In this document: positions 1-7,910 of the stretch, piece by piece
How the letters are laid out: each line of letters starts with the position of its first letter
Numbering within the stretch: position 1 is the first letter of the stretch
NCBI RefSeq assembly: GCF_000317205.1
Contig: NZ_AJLK01000085.1
Location: forward strand, 1-64,000
Origin: Fischerella muscicola PCC 7414
GTDB lineage: Bacteria; Cyanobacteriota; Cyanobacteriia; Cyanobacteriales; Nostocaceae
Reading direction: 5' to 3'
DNA: 64,000 nt
The notes under the pieces: generated by a model
Database searches by the model: none
Seen by the model: only the letters and a program-made list of their open reading frames with translations
What the model was told of the DNA's origin: nothing
Translations under genes and position numbers: made by a program

Positions 1-382
1 CAGATGTTTCATATCGATGCGATCGCTGTGTACCGTTGCGATTAATAAGTACCTAGATGGAATTAATTACACAAATTGTATTTCTGTTCTCTTGTCAATT
101 GACTTTATATTGTCCAATTGAGACGAGGACAAATTAGCTCACAGTCTCAAGCGACTTTAAGGTATTAAACAATACATCAAATATGTCTTATTTAAATTAG
201 ACATATGTAAGACAATAAAACTTGACTGTCTTAATTAGTGTGCTGTAGTATATGTACATCAGATAAAAGACTTTGGTTGTGAGAGTGATTGTGGAGTTAT
301 GTGTAAGTGATATGACAGGTTTACATGCTTGTCAGCTATCACATCATGTCTCTGCTACGAGTAGCAGCAATATCTAAGCCTG
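1..382. other. AT-rich intergenic region, no gene seen
   Basis: No open reading frame of useful length, tRNA or clear terminator is visible. It is AT-rich, with one HIP1-type GCGATCGC near base 20. It probably holds the promoter of the small gene at 395, but no element could be picked with confidence. Confidence 0.4.
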
Positions 383-394
383 TTGGAGACCCAT

Positions 395-784
395 ATGATA
401 TGTCCCTCAAACTCTCATGAATTTTTCAATAGTTCAAATACCTTCAAGACAAATTTGTGTATTGAAAATATAGCTATTGAAGATTCGCCTTTTTTCGCAA
501 AACCACAGCCAGTCAAGAAAGACAGTTTTCTCACACAACATTGGTATGACTTACCTCCAGTTTTCTCCCATATCAACTTGCGTGTAATCGAGATGCTTTG
601 TGAAACCCAACATGGGGAGTTCACAATTAGCTGCAAAAAAGGCAACTATGAAATCATTGTGGAGACGAGTGGGCATGTGCGGCAACGCTATTACTTAACA
701 AAAACAGAAATAGAAGATCTTCAAAAAATTTACTACCAATACACACAAGTTTGGATTGCGTGGTGGTCTCGTCATAATTTGTAA
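395..784 (+). CDS. hypothetical protein, 129 aa
   Basis: I do not recognise this family. The ATG at 395 is preferred over an in-frame TTG at 383 because GGAGA lies at 385-389, at ribosome-binding distance. The product is soluble, with no signal peptide or membrane segment. The C-terminal half alternates short beta-like stretches (EFTISCKKGNYEIIVET) with a final helix rich in aromatic residues ending QVWIAWWSRHNL. That layout suggests a small compact domain, but no function can be assigned. It stands alone, with about 380 bases of AT-rich DNA before it and a 300-base gap after it. Codon use looks like the neighbouring genes. It is probably real but unclassified. Confidence 0.6.
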   Translation: MICPSNSHEFFNSSNTFKTNLCIENIAIEDSPFFAKPQPVKKDSFLTQHWYDLPPVFSHINLRVIEMLCETQHGEFTISCKKGNYEIIVETSGHVRQRYYLTKTEIEDLQKIYYQYTQVWIAWWSRHNL

Positions 785-890
785 ATAGTTGCATTTAAAA
801 TATGAAAATAACTCTGCAATTTGAGAGGAAAGATAGTGAAGCAGGGTTACTCATACCAATTATTTATGAAGATGCACAGAATATAAAAAA

Positions 891-925
891 TGAACCGCCA
901 AGAACGCCAAGAAAGCCAAGAGTGG
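891..925 (+). repeat. short dispersed repeat of the 'accgccaagacgccaag' type
   Basis: The sequence repeats the unit CGCCAAGAA with small changes (ACCGCCAAGAACGCCAAG and onward). The same repeat type occurs inside the ABC ATPase gene at 17060-17105, and in a related form inside thrB at 40415-40452. Here it sits in a gap between two genes and codes for nothing obvious. Confidence 0.55.
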
Positions 926-1090
926 AGGGTTACTCATTTAGTACGGCTTCACATTAAATTGGTATCAATAGAATATCTATAAATCTAAATATATAAGGCT
1001 TTTGGATAAACGAGAAGTTTAGCAAGCTGGAGAGGTGTAAAAATACTTCCCGGCTTTTTTGGTCTAAATATATTCCATCAGGATATTGTC

Positions 1091-1735
1091 ATGAAAAATA
1101 ACAATCCATTCGCCATGATTGTGTTGGCGATCGCCATCATATTTACTATTAGTAAACACATCGAATCCAACAGCAATTCTTATCAAACCACAGTGTTTGC
1201 TAATCAACAGCATTCACTCAGCTACCAACCCAAAATTTACATTGCCTTACAAACGAATTCCCCCGAAATGACAGACTTTGTTCAAAGTTTTGTAGATTTG
1301 GCGGCGCGACAAACAAATAATCAATTAACATCAATTGATATTTTCGCTGGAGATAAAGTCGAAAACCTTTATTCTCAAACAGCTAGTCGTCGTCAATTGC
1401 AAGAATTAATTGAGTATTTAGATACTCAACCATCATCTGATAAAGCTTTGATTCAAGCTATGCAACGCTTCAAAGATGAAGTGGAGCAAAATCCAACGCG
1501 ACCAATTTATGGGTATATCGTGACGCAGGGAACAGCTGATCGTGCTTCTTTAGCAGCTATTCGTCAGATTTGCGAAAAGCTAACTAAAACAGACTCTAAC
1601 AAAGCTCATCTTTTCATCATCGGACTAGCAAAAGAAAACCGTCTACCAATGTCCAAAGCTTTTGCACCCATCAGAAAAAATGTGCAATTTGCAGGTACAA
1701 AGCAGCAAGAGTGGCAAGAACTGATGCAGTTTTAG
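1091..1735 (+). CDS. membrane-anchored protein, possible degenerate vWA-like domain (214 aa)
   Basis: This is the first gene of a four-gene operon. Residues 8-21 (AMIVLAIAIIFTIS) form one N-terminal membrane anchor, and the rest is predicted periplasmic or extracytoplasmic. Alternating strands and helices follow: KIYIALQTNS near 55, SIDIFAGDKV near 96, a helix ALIQAMQRFKDEV, then GYIVTQGTADRASL and HLFIIGLA. The order resembles a von Willebrand A Rossmann fold, but the first strand lacks the metal-binding DxSxS, so this is inference from pattern only. The next gene starts 10 bases downstream. The function is unknown. A structure prediction would settle the fold. Confidence 0.6.
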   Translation: MKNNNPFAMIVLAIAIIFTISKHIESNSNSYQTTVFANQQHSLSYQPKIYIALQTNSPEMTDFVQSFVDLAARQTNNQLTSIDIFAGDKVENLYSQTASRRQLQELIEYLDTQPSSDKALIQAMQRFKDEVEQNPTRPIYGYIVTQGTADRASLAAIRQICEKLTKTDSNKAHLFIIGLAKENRLPMSKAFAPIRKNVQFAGTKQQEWQELMQF

Positions 1736-1745
1736 GAGTTAAAAA

Positions 1746-2888
1746 ATGGGATTTTGGAATTGTTTGTTTGATTGGATGTATTTGGACACTCCCCAAATTC
1801 CTTGGCGTTGGGGAATATGGGAAGTGGAGAGTTTATTTGAAAATCGTCACACTCTCCCCTTAGCAAAATTTCTAGAAACCAAAGAACCGCAACTGTTGGC
1901 GCAGTGGTTTGCTACTGTTGCTCCCGCAGCCGCACAAGCACGTCAAGCAGAGGTTACTCTTGATAATTTACGTTTACAGAGAAACCAACTAGCAGCTAAA
2001 CTAGCCGAACTCGAAGTTTTGGATACTGAAGAAGCAGATTTTCTCCAACGCGATCGCACACAACCAATAAATTATTGGGAATGGCTACTCACCATTGGTT
2101 TGTCTTTGATGCTGTTTGTAGGTATTGCAGAAATATTACTCCAACTTGACTTAGGTAAGTTGTCTCCGAAAAAAATGCCCTTATTTTACTTGGCTTTGCT
2201 AGGTGCAATTTGTCTCACCGCAGGCGCAAAGTTAATGGTAATTCGCTGGGTAAAAGCTACCCGTAGCTATGAACCAAAACGCAATTTTTTCGACGATCCA
2301 AACTACGCTAATCCCGTTCCCTTTTGGTCGCGTCTCACCTCGGGTGATAGTGCAGTCTGGTTAAGTATAGCGATCGTGGTGTTAGAAGTAGCATTTGCTG
2401 CACCAGGATTCATTGAGATGCTACCGCACAAATTGCAAAAACAATTACTCATCCAAATGACAGCGTTTTTAGGTACAGGAATTGCAGCCATGATCAATAT
2501 TGGTTTGGCTTGGGGAACAGCCTTGAACGAAATTCGCCTTGAACAAGAACTCACCAACGTCAGAACTCAACAGTTAGAGTTAACCTGGCAACAAGCCAAA
2601 CAAGGAAAAATTGACTATCAAAGGCAAACAGAAGTTGCCAAAGTATTGTTGAAAGTACTTACCCAAGACTTAAAAGAACAACAGCGCATAGCCAAAGACC
2701 TCAGAAAACGGGCGCGACTAGAACACAAACGCTGGGAGATGACTGTCAAGAGGCGTTTTCGCAAATGGCTCAATAGCCATCCCAAAAAATGGCAAAGTTT
2801 CAAGGAATTCTCCAGCCAGGAAAACACACCTAACGGCAATCAGACATTTTCTAGAAACATTAGGGAGGTAGATAGCGATGAACAATAA
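1746..2888 (+). CDS. multi-pass membrane protein with coiled coils (380 aa)
   Basis: This is the second gene of the 1091-3656 operon and its family is not recognised. The N-terminal 110 residues are soluble and include a coiled-coil-like stretch (QAEVTLDNLRLQRNQLAAKL). Four hydrophobic segments follow, near residues 115-135, 142-162, 202-222 and 236-258. A long charged helical region after 265 (EQELTNVRTQQLELTWQQA) is very rich in K and R and should be cytoplasmic. The last 11 bases overlap the next gene, which supports translational coupling. The layout suggests a scaffold or sensor-like membrane protein, but no catalytic motif is visible. Confidence 0.65.
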   Translation: MGFWNCLFDWMYLDTPQIPWRWGIWEVESLFENRHTLPLAKFLETKEPQLLAQWFATVAPAAAQARQAEVTLDNLRLQRNQLAAKLAELEVLDTEEADFLQRDRTQPINYWEWLLTIGLSLMLFVGIAEILLQLDLGKLSPKKMPLFYLALLGAICLTAGAKLMVIRWVKATRSYEPKRNFFDDPNYANPVPFWSRLTSGDSAVWLSIAIVVLEVAFAAPGFIEMLPHKLQKQLLIQMTAFLGTGIAAMINIGLAWGTALNEIRLEQELTNVRTQQLELTWQQAKQGKIDYQRQTEVAKVLLKVLTQDLKEQQRIAKDLRKRARLEHKRWEMTVKRRFRKWLNSHPKKWQSFKEFSSQENTPNGNQTFSRNIREVDSDEQ

Positions 2889-3288
2889 TGATAAACAACT
2901 GCCAAATCCGAATAAACCACAAGTAAATGTGGAATTACCAACAGAATTTGGAGGCAGAAAAATTCAGCAACTAGATATTCAAGGTCATACAACTCATCCA
3001 CACGCTGATTTTAACTGGCATCTCCTGAATCAAATTGGTCTTCCTGCCAGAGTACCTGATGTTTTAGCCGATTTAATTCTGTGGCTAGCTGCAAGCACCT
3101 TCATTGGTTCAGTAGGCAAGCTATTAATTCAGTTGCCAGGCGTCATCGTCATTATAGGTGTTGTCTTAATTATTTTGTTTTTTCTCAGTATCTACGTACT
3201 CAACACGGCATCACAAGCTAGTATTCGTTGGTCTTTAGTATACCGTTGGATTTTGATTTTTATTGGAATTGGTTTAGGAGTTCGCTAA
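2878..3288 (+). CDS. small two-helix membrane protein (136 aa)
   Basis: This is the third gene of the operon. The ATG at 2878 lies inside the end of the preceding gene, with GGGAGG at 2862-2867 as a ribosome-binding site. The N-terminal 60 residues are polar (LPNPNKPQVNVELPTEFG). Hydrophobic segments follow near 63-78, 84-108 and 118-134. The stop codon overlaps the next start in a TAATG arrangement. No family is recognised. Its role is presumably tied to the adjacent membrane proteins. Confidence 0.6.
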   Translation: MNNNDKQLPNPNKPQVNVELPTEFGGRKIQQLDIQGHTTHPHADFNWHLLNQIGLPARVPDVLADLILWLAASTFIGSVGKLLIQLPGVIVIIGVVLIILFFLSIYVLNTASQASIRWSLVYRWILIFIGIGLGVR

Positions 3289-3656
3289 TGTCTCAAATTT
3301 ATCTTGCTCAACAACAAAAATGGCTGGATGACTATCACCACTCTACCAGAGCAGCGATAGCTGGATTAATTGTAGGCTGCGGTATCTATATTATTGGTGT
3401 ATATAACAATCAACCTTTGGTTAGGTCTGCTTGCTCACTTCTGGGTGTAATTTCTGCCTATTCAGTAACACAAGTTCGATGGGTGGCAAGAAACAATCAT
3501 GCCATCCTTGAAGCAAGTAGAGATATTTCCGCCCAGGCTACTCTTGATCATTTATTCTTGGGTGTGCGTCCAGAGGTGATTTCCCAATCTGCCGAAACTG
3601 TGGAAGGCGTTACCATGTTACCGTTTTCTCCTGGTTTAACTAACGAACACAGATGA
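3288..3656 (+). CDS. small membrane protein (122 aa)
   Basis: This is the last gene of the operon. The ATG at 3288 shares a base with the stop of the previous gene (TAATG), so a start further upstream at 3228 is unlikely. The start reads MSQIYLAQQQKWLDDYHHST, followed by two hydrophobic segments near residues 22-40 and 47-62. A soluble tail (EASRDISAQATLDHLFLGV) completes it. It has no known motif. The strict coupling of all four genes argues that their products work as one complex. Confidence 0.6.
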   Translation: MSQIYLAQQQKWLDDYHHSTRAAIAGLIVGCGIYIIGVYNNQPLVRSACSLLGVISAYSVTQVRWVARNNHAILEASRDISAQATLDHLFLGVRPEVISQSAETVEGVTMLPFSPGLTNEHR

Positions 3657-3723
3657 ACACCGATGGATTATGGGTTTGCTGTTAAGTTAATCTGCGATCG
3701 CTATTTTCAAGAAAGATATCAGC

Positions 3724-3794
3724 TAGGGTAGTAACGCATTATCTTTGATATCATTGGCGGTGCGTTAGGACTAATATCCATAACGCACCCTACT
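3724..3794. repeat. dispersed palindromic repeat, GTAGGGTG/CACCCTAC family (copy 1, short)
   Basis: It starts TAGGGTAGTAACGC and ends with an inverted TAACGCACCCTA. An internal GGTGCGTTAG is present. Three further copies lie at 15310-15417, 30325-30433 and 63225-63340. This copy is shorter (about 70 bases) and has diverged at its left end. Confidence 0.65.
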
Positions 3795-3860
3795 GGACTA
3801 CATCGGTGTGCATCTGTGTTCATCGGTGGTCGATTTCTCAAACATAATATTGTCATAGCA

Positions 3861-4670
3861 TTAATTCACATCAGGCATTATCATTAATTCCTCGCCGATT
3901 GCCACACTACCACTACTAATTACCTGCGCTAAAACACCAGTCTGGGTATGCTGAAATTGCTCTTGCAAAAGAGACAATAACCTCATATCTCGTTCTCCAG
4001 TTTCAGGATGAACATCTATATTTAAGCAACGATTAATTCTGGCTGTCACAACTATTCGGGCTGTTCCCAGTTGTATTTCTTGCCCCACCCAGTCAAATTC
4101 CTCCCAAGCAGGGACACCTTCTACAACAATATTTGGGCGGAAGCGCCGTACGTCTATTGGCTGCCCAGCTAATTGACTTAAATTGTCAATAGTTGCTTGA
4201 CTGACGAGGGAAATATGTACTGCTTCCCGGTCGGGATAGCGAGTTTTGTCAAATTCCCCAACTAGCTGTAGAGGTGCGCGGTTAGGGTGTCTCGCAGCTT
4301 GACTAGGGTAAATTCCTGCTAGGTAGCCAGTGAAAAAAGCTGATATTAGATCCCTTCCTTTACTAGTTGTAGTATCAGCAACTAATAACTCTATACCTTT
4401 GCGCTTGACTGTGAAAATGCCAGTTTCTGGATTATAGAAACAATTCAAAGCTGCAAGTCCTGGCCAGTCGTTTTGCATGGCGAAGTTTTGCTTCTTCATC
4501 CAAGACACAGTAGTCAAGCTAGTATCTGTGGCGTTTTGCTTATACATCAAAGCAAAAGCGCGATCGCCTGGAATACCGTGTCCGACTTTGAGGTAGACGC
4601 GATCGCACTTGTGACTACTTAATCCTTTAACTGGATAAATCAATAATTGCTGAACAGATATTTTAGTCAT
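3861..4670 (-). CDS. MOSC domain protein, YcbX-like (269 aa)
   Basis: This is an N-terminal MOSC beta-barrel followed by a MOSC domain. The start QQLLIYPVKGLSSHKCDRV is the usual opening of the YcbX/mARC-type N-terminal barrel. RFRPNIVVEG near residue 180 and RCLNIDVHPETGERD near 214 are typical of the MOSC core; the cysteine in RCLNID could hold molybdenum cofactor. By family knowledge such proteins handle Mo cofactor or sulfur transfer, often reducing N-hydroxylated compounds. It lies downstream of the FTR1 gene on the same strand, but a repeat-filled gap of over 100 bases separates them, so co-transcription is uncertain. The exact substrate cannot be seen. Confidence 0.85.
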   Translation of the reverse strand: MTKISVQQLLIYPVKGLSSHKCDRVYLKVGHGIPGDRAFALMYKQNATDTSLTTVSWMKKQNFAMQNDWPGLAALNCFYNPETGIFTVKRKGIELLVADTTTSKGRDLISAFFTGYLAGIYPSQAARHPNRAPLQLVGEFDKTRYPDREAVHISLVSQATIDNLSQLAGQPIDVRRFRPNIVVEGVPAWEEFDWVGQEIQLGTARIVVTARINRCLNIDVHPETGERDMRLLSLLQEQFQHTQTGVLAQVISSGSVAIGEELMIMPDVN

Positions 4671-4671
4671 T

Positions 4672-4782
4672 GGGGATCGGGGATCGGGGACAAGGGAAGG
4701 GGGAAAAGGGGGACAAGGAGGACAAGGAAGTATTTATCTCTTATCTTCCCCAATTCCCAATCCCCAGTCCCCGATCCCTATT
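4672..4782. repeat. G-rich/C-rich inverted low-complexity repeat
   Basis: Runs of GGGGATCGGGGA on the left are matched by inverted CCCCAGTCCCCGATCCC on the right, so the block can fold on itself. Blocks of the same type lie at 19580-19690, 34549-34690, 44665-44705 and 57358-57548. It fills the gap between the FTR1 and MOSC genes. Confidence 0.6.
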
Positions 4783-5746
4783 CCTTAGCTGAACTAATCG
4801 GTTTTTGTCTTGCTGAAATATTCTTGCTATCTTGAGCAGAACCACCCATGATACTACGGAAATATAAACCTCCAACAGTCAATAAAAATACAATGTATCC
4901 TACTGCCTGCACAATATAGAGATGTTCTCTGTAGCCAAACAAGGCTTTGAGTACAATACCGGGGAATTTTTCTTCAGGTAGGATATTGGCTGTATTCCAA
5001 ACCATTGGCCCTAGTATACAAGAATGAATTTTGGTAAACCTTTCGTAGTAAAAACAAAGGCTTTCGGAAGCACGATTACTGAGGGCATAATTAGCGGCAG
5101 CTTCGTCAAAATTATGTAATGCAGAAATTACTAATCCACCAACAATTAATACCAACAAAACACCCATGACCTGGAAAAATTGGCGGATATTAATTTTAAC
5201 TCCCCATTTAAATAAAAGCACACCAATTGCTGCTGCAAGTGCAATCCCGCCAATAGCCCCAAGGGCAGGAATTAACCCCTGTTGAAAATTAGCAGCGATG
5301 AATAAAACTGTTTCAAAGCCTTCGCGGACAACGGCAATCAAAATTAAGCTAAAAACACCCCAGCCAGCATTAGTATTATCTTTTAAAGCTTCTGTTACCG
5401 CTCCCTCTACTTGAGCTTTTATAAATCTAGCTTGTTTGGTCATCCAGATCAGCATCCAGCTGAGCATGATAATGGCCAGTACACTAAATACAGCTTCCAT
5501 CAATGGTTCAACAACAGATGTGTACTGGGGATTAATTGCTCCCAGTACTTGTATTACCCAACTAAACAACACGCCAATCAGCGCACTTAAGGCAATACCA
5601 ACACCGACACCAGCATACACCCAAGGATTGAGTCGGGATTGTTTAGCTTTTTTCAACAAAGCCAAGACAATACCAACTACTAAGGCTGCTTCTACTCCTT
5701 CTCGGAGTGTAATTACAAAAGTAGGTAAAGCAGTACTAAAGTCCAT
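4778..5746 (-). CDS. FTR1-family iron permease (322 aa)
   Basis: This is a high-affinity iron permease of the plasma membrane. Both diagnostic REGxE motifs are present: REGVE at residues 15-19 and REGFE at 141-145, each within a hydrophobic helix. In FTR1/EfeU proteins they move Fe3+ delivered by a ferroxidase. Seven or so hydrophobic segments can be seen, and the length fits the family. It is the fourth gene of the minus-strand iron cluster (oxidase, lipoprotein, bacterioferritin-like, permease), with about 90 bases of heptamer repeats before it. Iron is the likely substrate. Heme and lead have been proposed for relatives, but the neighbours favour iron. Confidence 0.9.
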   Translation of the reverse strand: MDFSTALPTFVITLREGVEAALVVGIVLALLKKAKQSRLNPWVYAGVGVGIALSALIGVLFSWVIQVLGAINPQYTSVVEPLMEAVFSVLAIIMLSWMLIWMTKQARFIKAQVEGAVTEALKDNTNAGWGVFSLILIAVVREGFETVLFIAANFQQGLIPALGAIGGIALAAAIGVLLFKWGVKINIRQFFQVMGVLLVLIVGGLVISALHNFDEAAANYALSNRASESLCFYYERFTKIHSCILGPMVWNTANILPEEKFPGIVLKALFGYREHLYIVQAVGYIVFLLTVGGLYFRSIMGGSAQDSKNISARQKPISSAKE

Positions 5747-5756
5747 CAGTTGTCCT

Positions 5757-5835
5757 TTGTCATTTGTTATTTGTCATTTGTCATTTGTCATTTTTCACTA
5801 GTTAATAACTAATGACTAATGACCAATGACTTGTG
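5757..5835. repeat. heptanucleotide tandem repeats (TTGTCAT, then CTAATGA type)
   Basis: Five or so imperfect copies of TTGTCAT are followed by the inverse-looking series TAATGACTAATGACCAATGA. This is the short tandemly repeated repetitive (STRR) type typical of Nostocales gaps. It lies in the 93-base gap between the permease and the bacterioferritin-like gene. Confidence 0.75.
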
Positions 5836-5839
5836 ACTC

Positions 5840-6274
5840 TTAACTAAAATCGCGTAACATTTTCTTCAGTTCAAGATTATGCATCTCTTCCTGACCGATC
5901 ATAGTTCGAGCGAATTCTTCTAGATAAATACTTGCATCACTAACTGTATCAAGCAATTTTTTATACAAATCTAATGCTTTCTTTTCGTGTGCCAAGCTTT
6001 CTTCCAAAATATGCTTCACTGAATGCTTGTAACTTTCTTCTATTGGGGCAATTTTCAGGCTAGGATGTCCATCTAACCCTGTGAGAATTTCTCCTACTTG
6101 TTGAGCGTGCAGCAAAGATTCGCTTGCCTGGGCCTTAAAGAAAGTTACAATCGGAATGCGATTGGGGCCAGTTACCATCAAAGAGTAGTGAGTGTAACGC
6201 ACAACTCCTGCCAATTCAAACTCCATAATGGCGTTGAGTAGATCGATTGTCTTTTTTTGGTCAAGTTCTTGCAT
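5840..6274 (-). CDS. bacterioferritin / ferritin-like protein (144 aa)
   Basis: This is a four-helix ferritin-like diiron protein. Candidate metal ligands are in the expected places: E17 in FELAGVVRYTHY, E52 and H55 in SESLLHAQQ, E88 in ESLAHEKK, and the closing EEMHN near 129-133. At 144 residues it is slightly shorter than typical bacterioferritin (about 155). It stores or buffers iron in the cytoplasm. It lies between the permease and the lipoprotein on the same strand, which supports a shared role in iron handling. A heme-binding methionine (the bacterioferritin mark) is not obvious, so a non-heme ferritin or Dps-like role is also possible. Confidence 0.85.
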   Translation of the reverse strand: MQELDQKKTIDLLNAIMEFELAGVVRYTHYSLMVTGPNRIPIVTFFKAQASESLLHAQQVGEILTGLDGHPSLKIAPIEESYKHSVKHILEESLAHEKKALDLYKKLLDTVSDASIYLEEFARTMIGQEEMHNLELKKMLRDFS

Positions 6275-6480
6275 TAGTTCTTAATTTTCGCTAAAAGCCA
6301 GAAGTTTTCAGTGATGAGCTATGAGTTAGAGAGTCTCTAACTTTTGATCCATTTCTCAGTAAATTTTAAATTCTTAGTTTGGAACAAAAAGTCAATAGTA
6401 ATCTAACCCTATGTATTATTGTGTTTGTAGTCAGGACTTTAGTCCATGTTGAGCAAAGATAGCACTGACTACAAACTTAA

Positions 6481-7524
6481 TTATCGCTGCGCTTGGGTTT
6501 TGGCAGTGTCAATCACTTTTTGAGATTCTAATTCTATTGCTTTGACTTGTTTGGTAACTTCCTCAGGAGTATTGACTGGCTTGGCTGGTGGAATCACACT
6601 TGGCCAGGTTTTTTTCAGTTGCGCCATACTCGCCCGAATTGCTTTGTCTGCTTCCGGCTTATCTTTAGCCATCTGGCTAGAGATGCTTTTATACAATTCG
6701 TCAGCGTAGAGTACAAAGCCACGGGAATCTTGATATTCAATAGCTGCGGTGATTTTACCGTCGGCGACAGCTGCACCATATTCTGAGTTAGCAGAATCCA
6801 ACAGGCCGTTAATTACCTGGAGGACAAATGATGGCTGGGTACGCTGAGTTTCTGGTAAGGCTGCGATCGCTCCATCCACCGACTGCATAGAAGTAGTAAA
6901 ATTAGTCTTGACTTTGCCGTCTTTGGGGTTAGATTTGACCAAATCTTGCAAACTCACTAAAGTTGTCTTAAATTCTTTGACTTTGCGCTCATTTAATTGA
7001 TCTTCCACATCAACATAAATCTCTTCCACTGGATGACCTATATGAGGTTCAGCTTGTTTCGGTTGATTTTGATCCAATAGCTCTTGCGCTACAATCAGAT
7101 GTCCTTTCATCAACCCTAGCTTGGTCATGTAATCTATATCTTTGGCTTCCCCAGTCAAAACCACTTCCTGAACAGTTACTTGATCCTTTATTTTGTCAAA
7201 CTGTTCTTGAGTAATTACCTTCTTGCTGACTAATTCCTCTGGACTAGCATAGGGACGATTTGCCTGAATTTTATTTGATAATGCTGGTACACCTAGCTGC
7301 GCTTCAAATTTATCTAACTCAGACAAAATAGCTGTATTGATATTAATTTGCTTTTTGCTACCATGACTGCTATGGCTTACTGCTTCTGTTGTTTGTGCAA
7401 CAGAATTGGGAGTACTAGCTGCGGGTGAATTTTCTGTGGTTGAAGTGCCACCATTGTTACAAGAACTCAGAGTTACAATCGCACAAGCAGCGACTGCCAT
7501 ACACAGATAACGGAATTTTTTCAT
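6481..7524 (-). CDS. lipoprotein with ComEA-like helix-hairpin-helix and metal-uptake-like domain (347 aa)
   Basis: This is a secreted lipoprotein. A signal peptide ends in the lipobox LSSC with Cys22. Residues about 57-118 (ININTAILSELDKF, then PYASPEELVSKKVITQEQFD) form a ComEA-type helix-hairpin-helix region. The rest (about 125-347) is helical, with MKGHLIVAQELLD and HIGHPVEEIYVDVED. These His- and Glu-rich segments resemble the periplasmic extensions found with FTR1/EfeO systems. I infer a periplasmic iron-binding partner for the permease and oxidase rather than a DNA-uptake protein. It is third from the 5' end of nothing larger than this cluster: oxidase upstream, bacterioferritin-like gene 206 bases downstream. 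The family name is not certain. Confidence 0.7.
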   Translation of the reverse strand: MKKFRYLCMAVAACAIVTLSSCNNGGTSTTENSPAASTPNSVAQTTEAVSHSSHGSKKQININTAILSELDKFEAQLGVPALSNKIQANRPYASPEELVSKKVITQEQFDKIKDQVTVQEVVLTGEAKDIDYMTKLGLMKGHLIVAQELLDQNQPKQAEPHIGHPVEEIYVDVEDQLNERKVKEFKTTLVSLQDLVKSNPKDGKVKTNFTTSMQSVDGAIAALPETQRTQPSFVLQVINGLLDSANSEYGAAVADGKITAAIEYQDSRGFVLYADELYKSISSQMAKDKPEADKAIRASMAQLKKTWPSVIPPAKPVNTPEEVTKQVKAIELESQKVIDTAKTQAQR

Positions 7525-7860
7525 CTTTGCTCCTGAGGATATTTATACAGTTATCAGTTATCAGCTTTATAAGTGGGTATAAGTTCCCGACCGGTAAAGT
7601 TCATTGATTGAAAAGCAAGTAAATAAAGGACTTTTTAAGCTAGCGAATTGCCACGGTTACATTTGACATTTTGTTGTAGATTTTGCTAAGTTATTCTTGC
7701 ACCTAGTGAAAGTTTTTATCAACTAGTTCACCATTGCAAGAGCTAAAATTTAATAATTAATTTCAATTTGATTGCTAGATAATTAAGATTTATTATCAAT
7801 AATTCTTAACTGAAAGATAGCAAAATGATCTTAGTACTCGTAGCGAATTCTCATCGGAAA

Positions 7861-7904
7861 GACTCTGCGTCCCTCAGCGCTTACTTTGCGTCCCTCTGCG
7901 TTGA
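7861..7904. repeat. short repeat of the 'ctctgcgtccctctgcg' type
   Basis: CTCTGCGTCCCTCAGCGC is followed by a second TGCGTCCCTCTGCG unit. This is an intergenic repeat type that also appears near 25136-25195 and, related, inside thrB. It lies immediately after the multicopper oxidase stop. Confidence 0.55.
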
Positions 7905-7910
7905 AAAATG

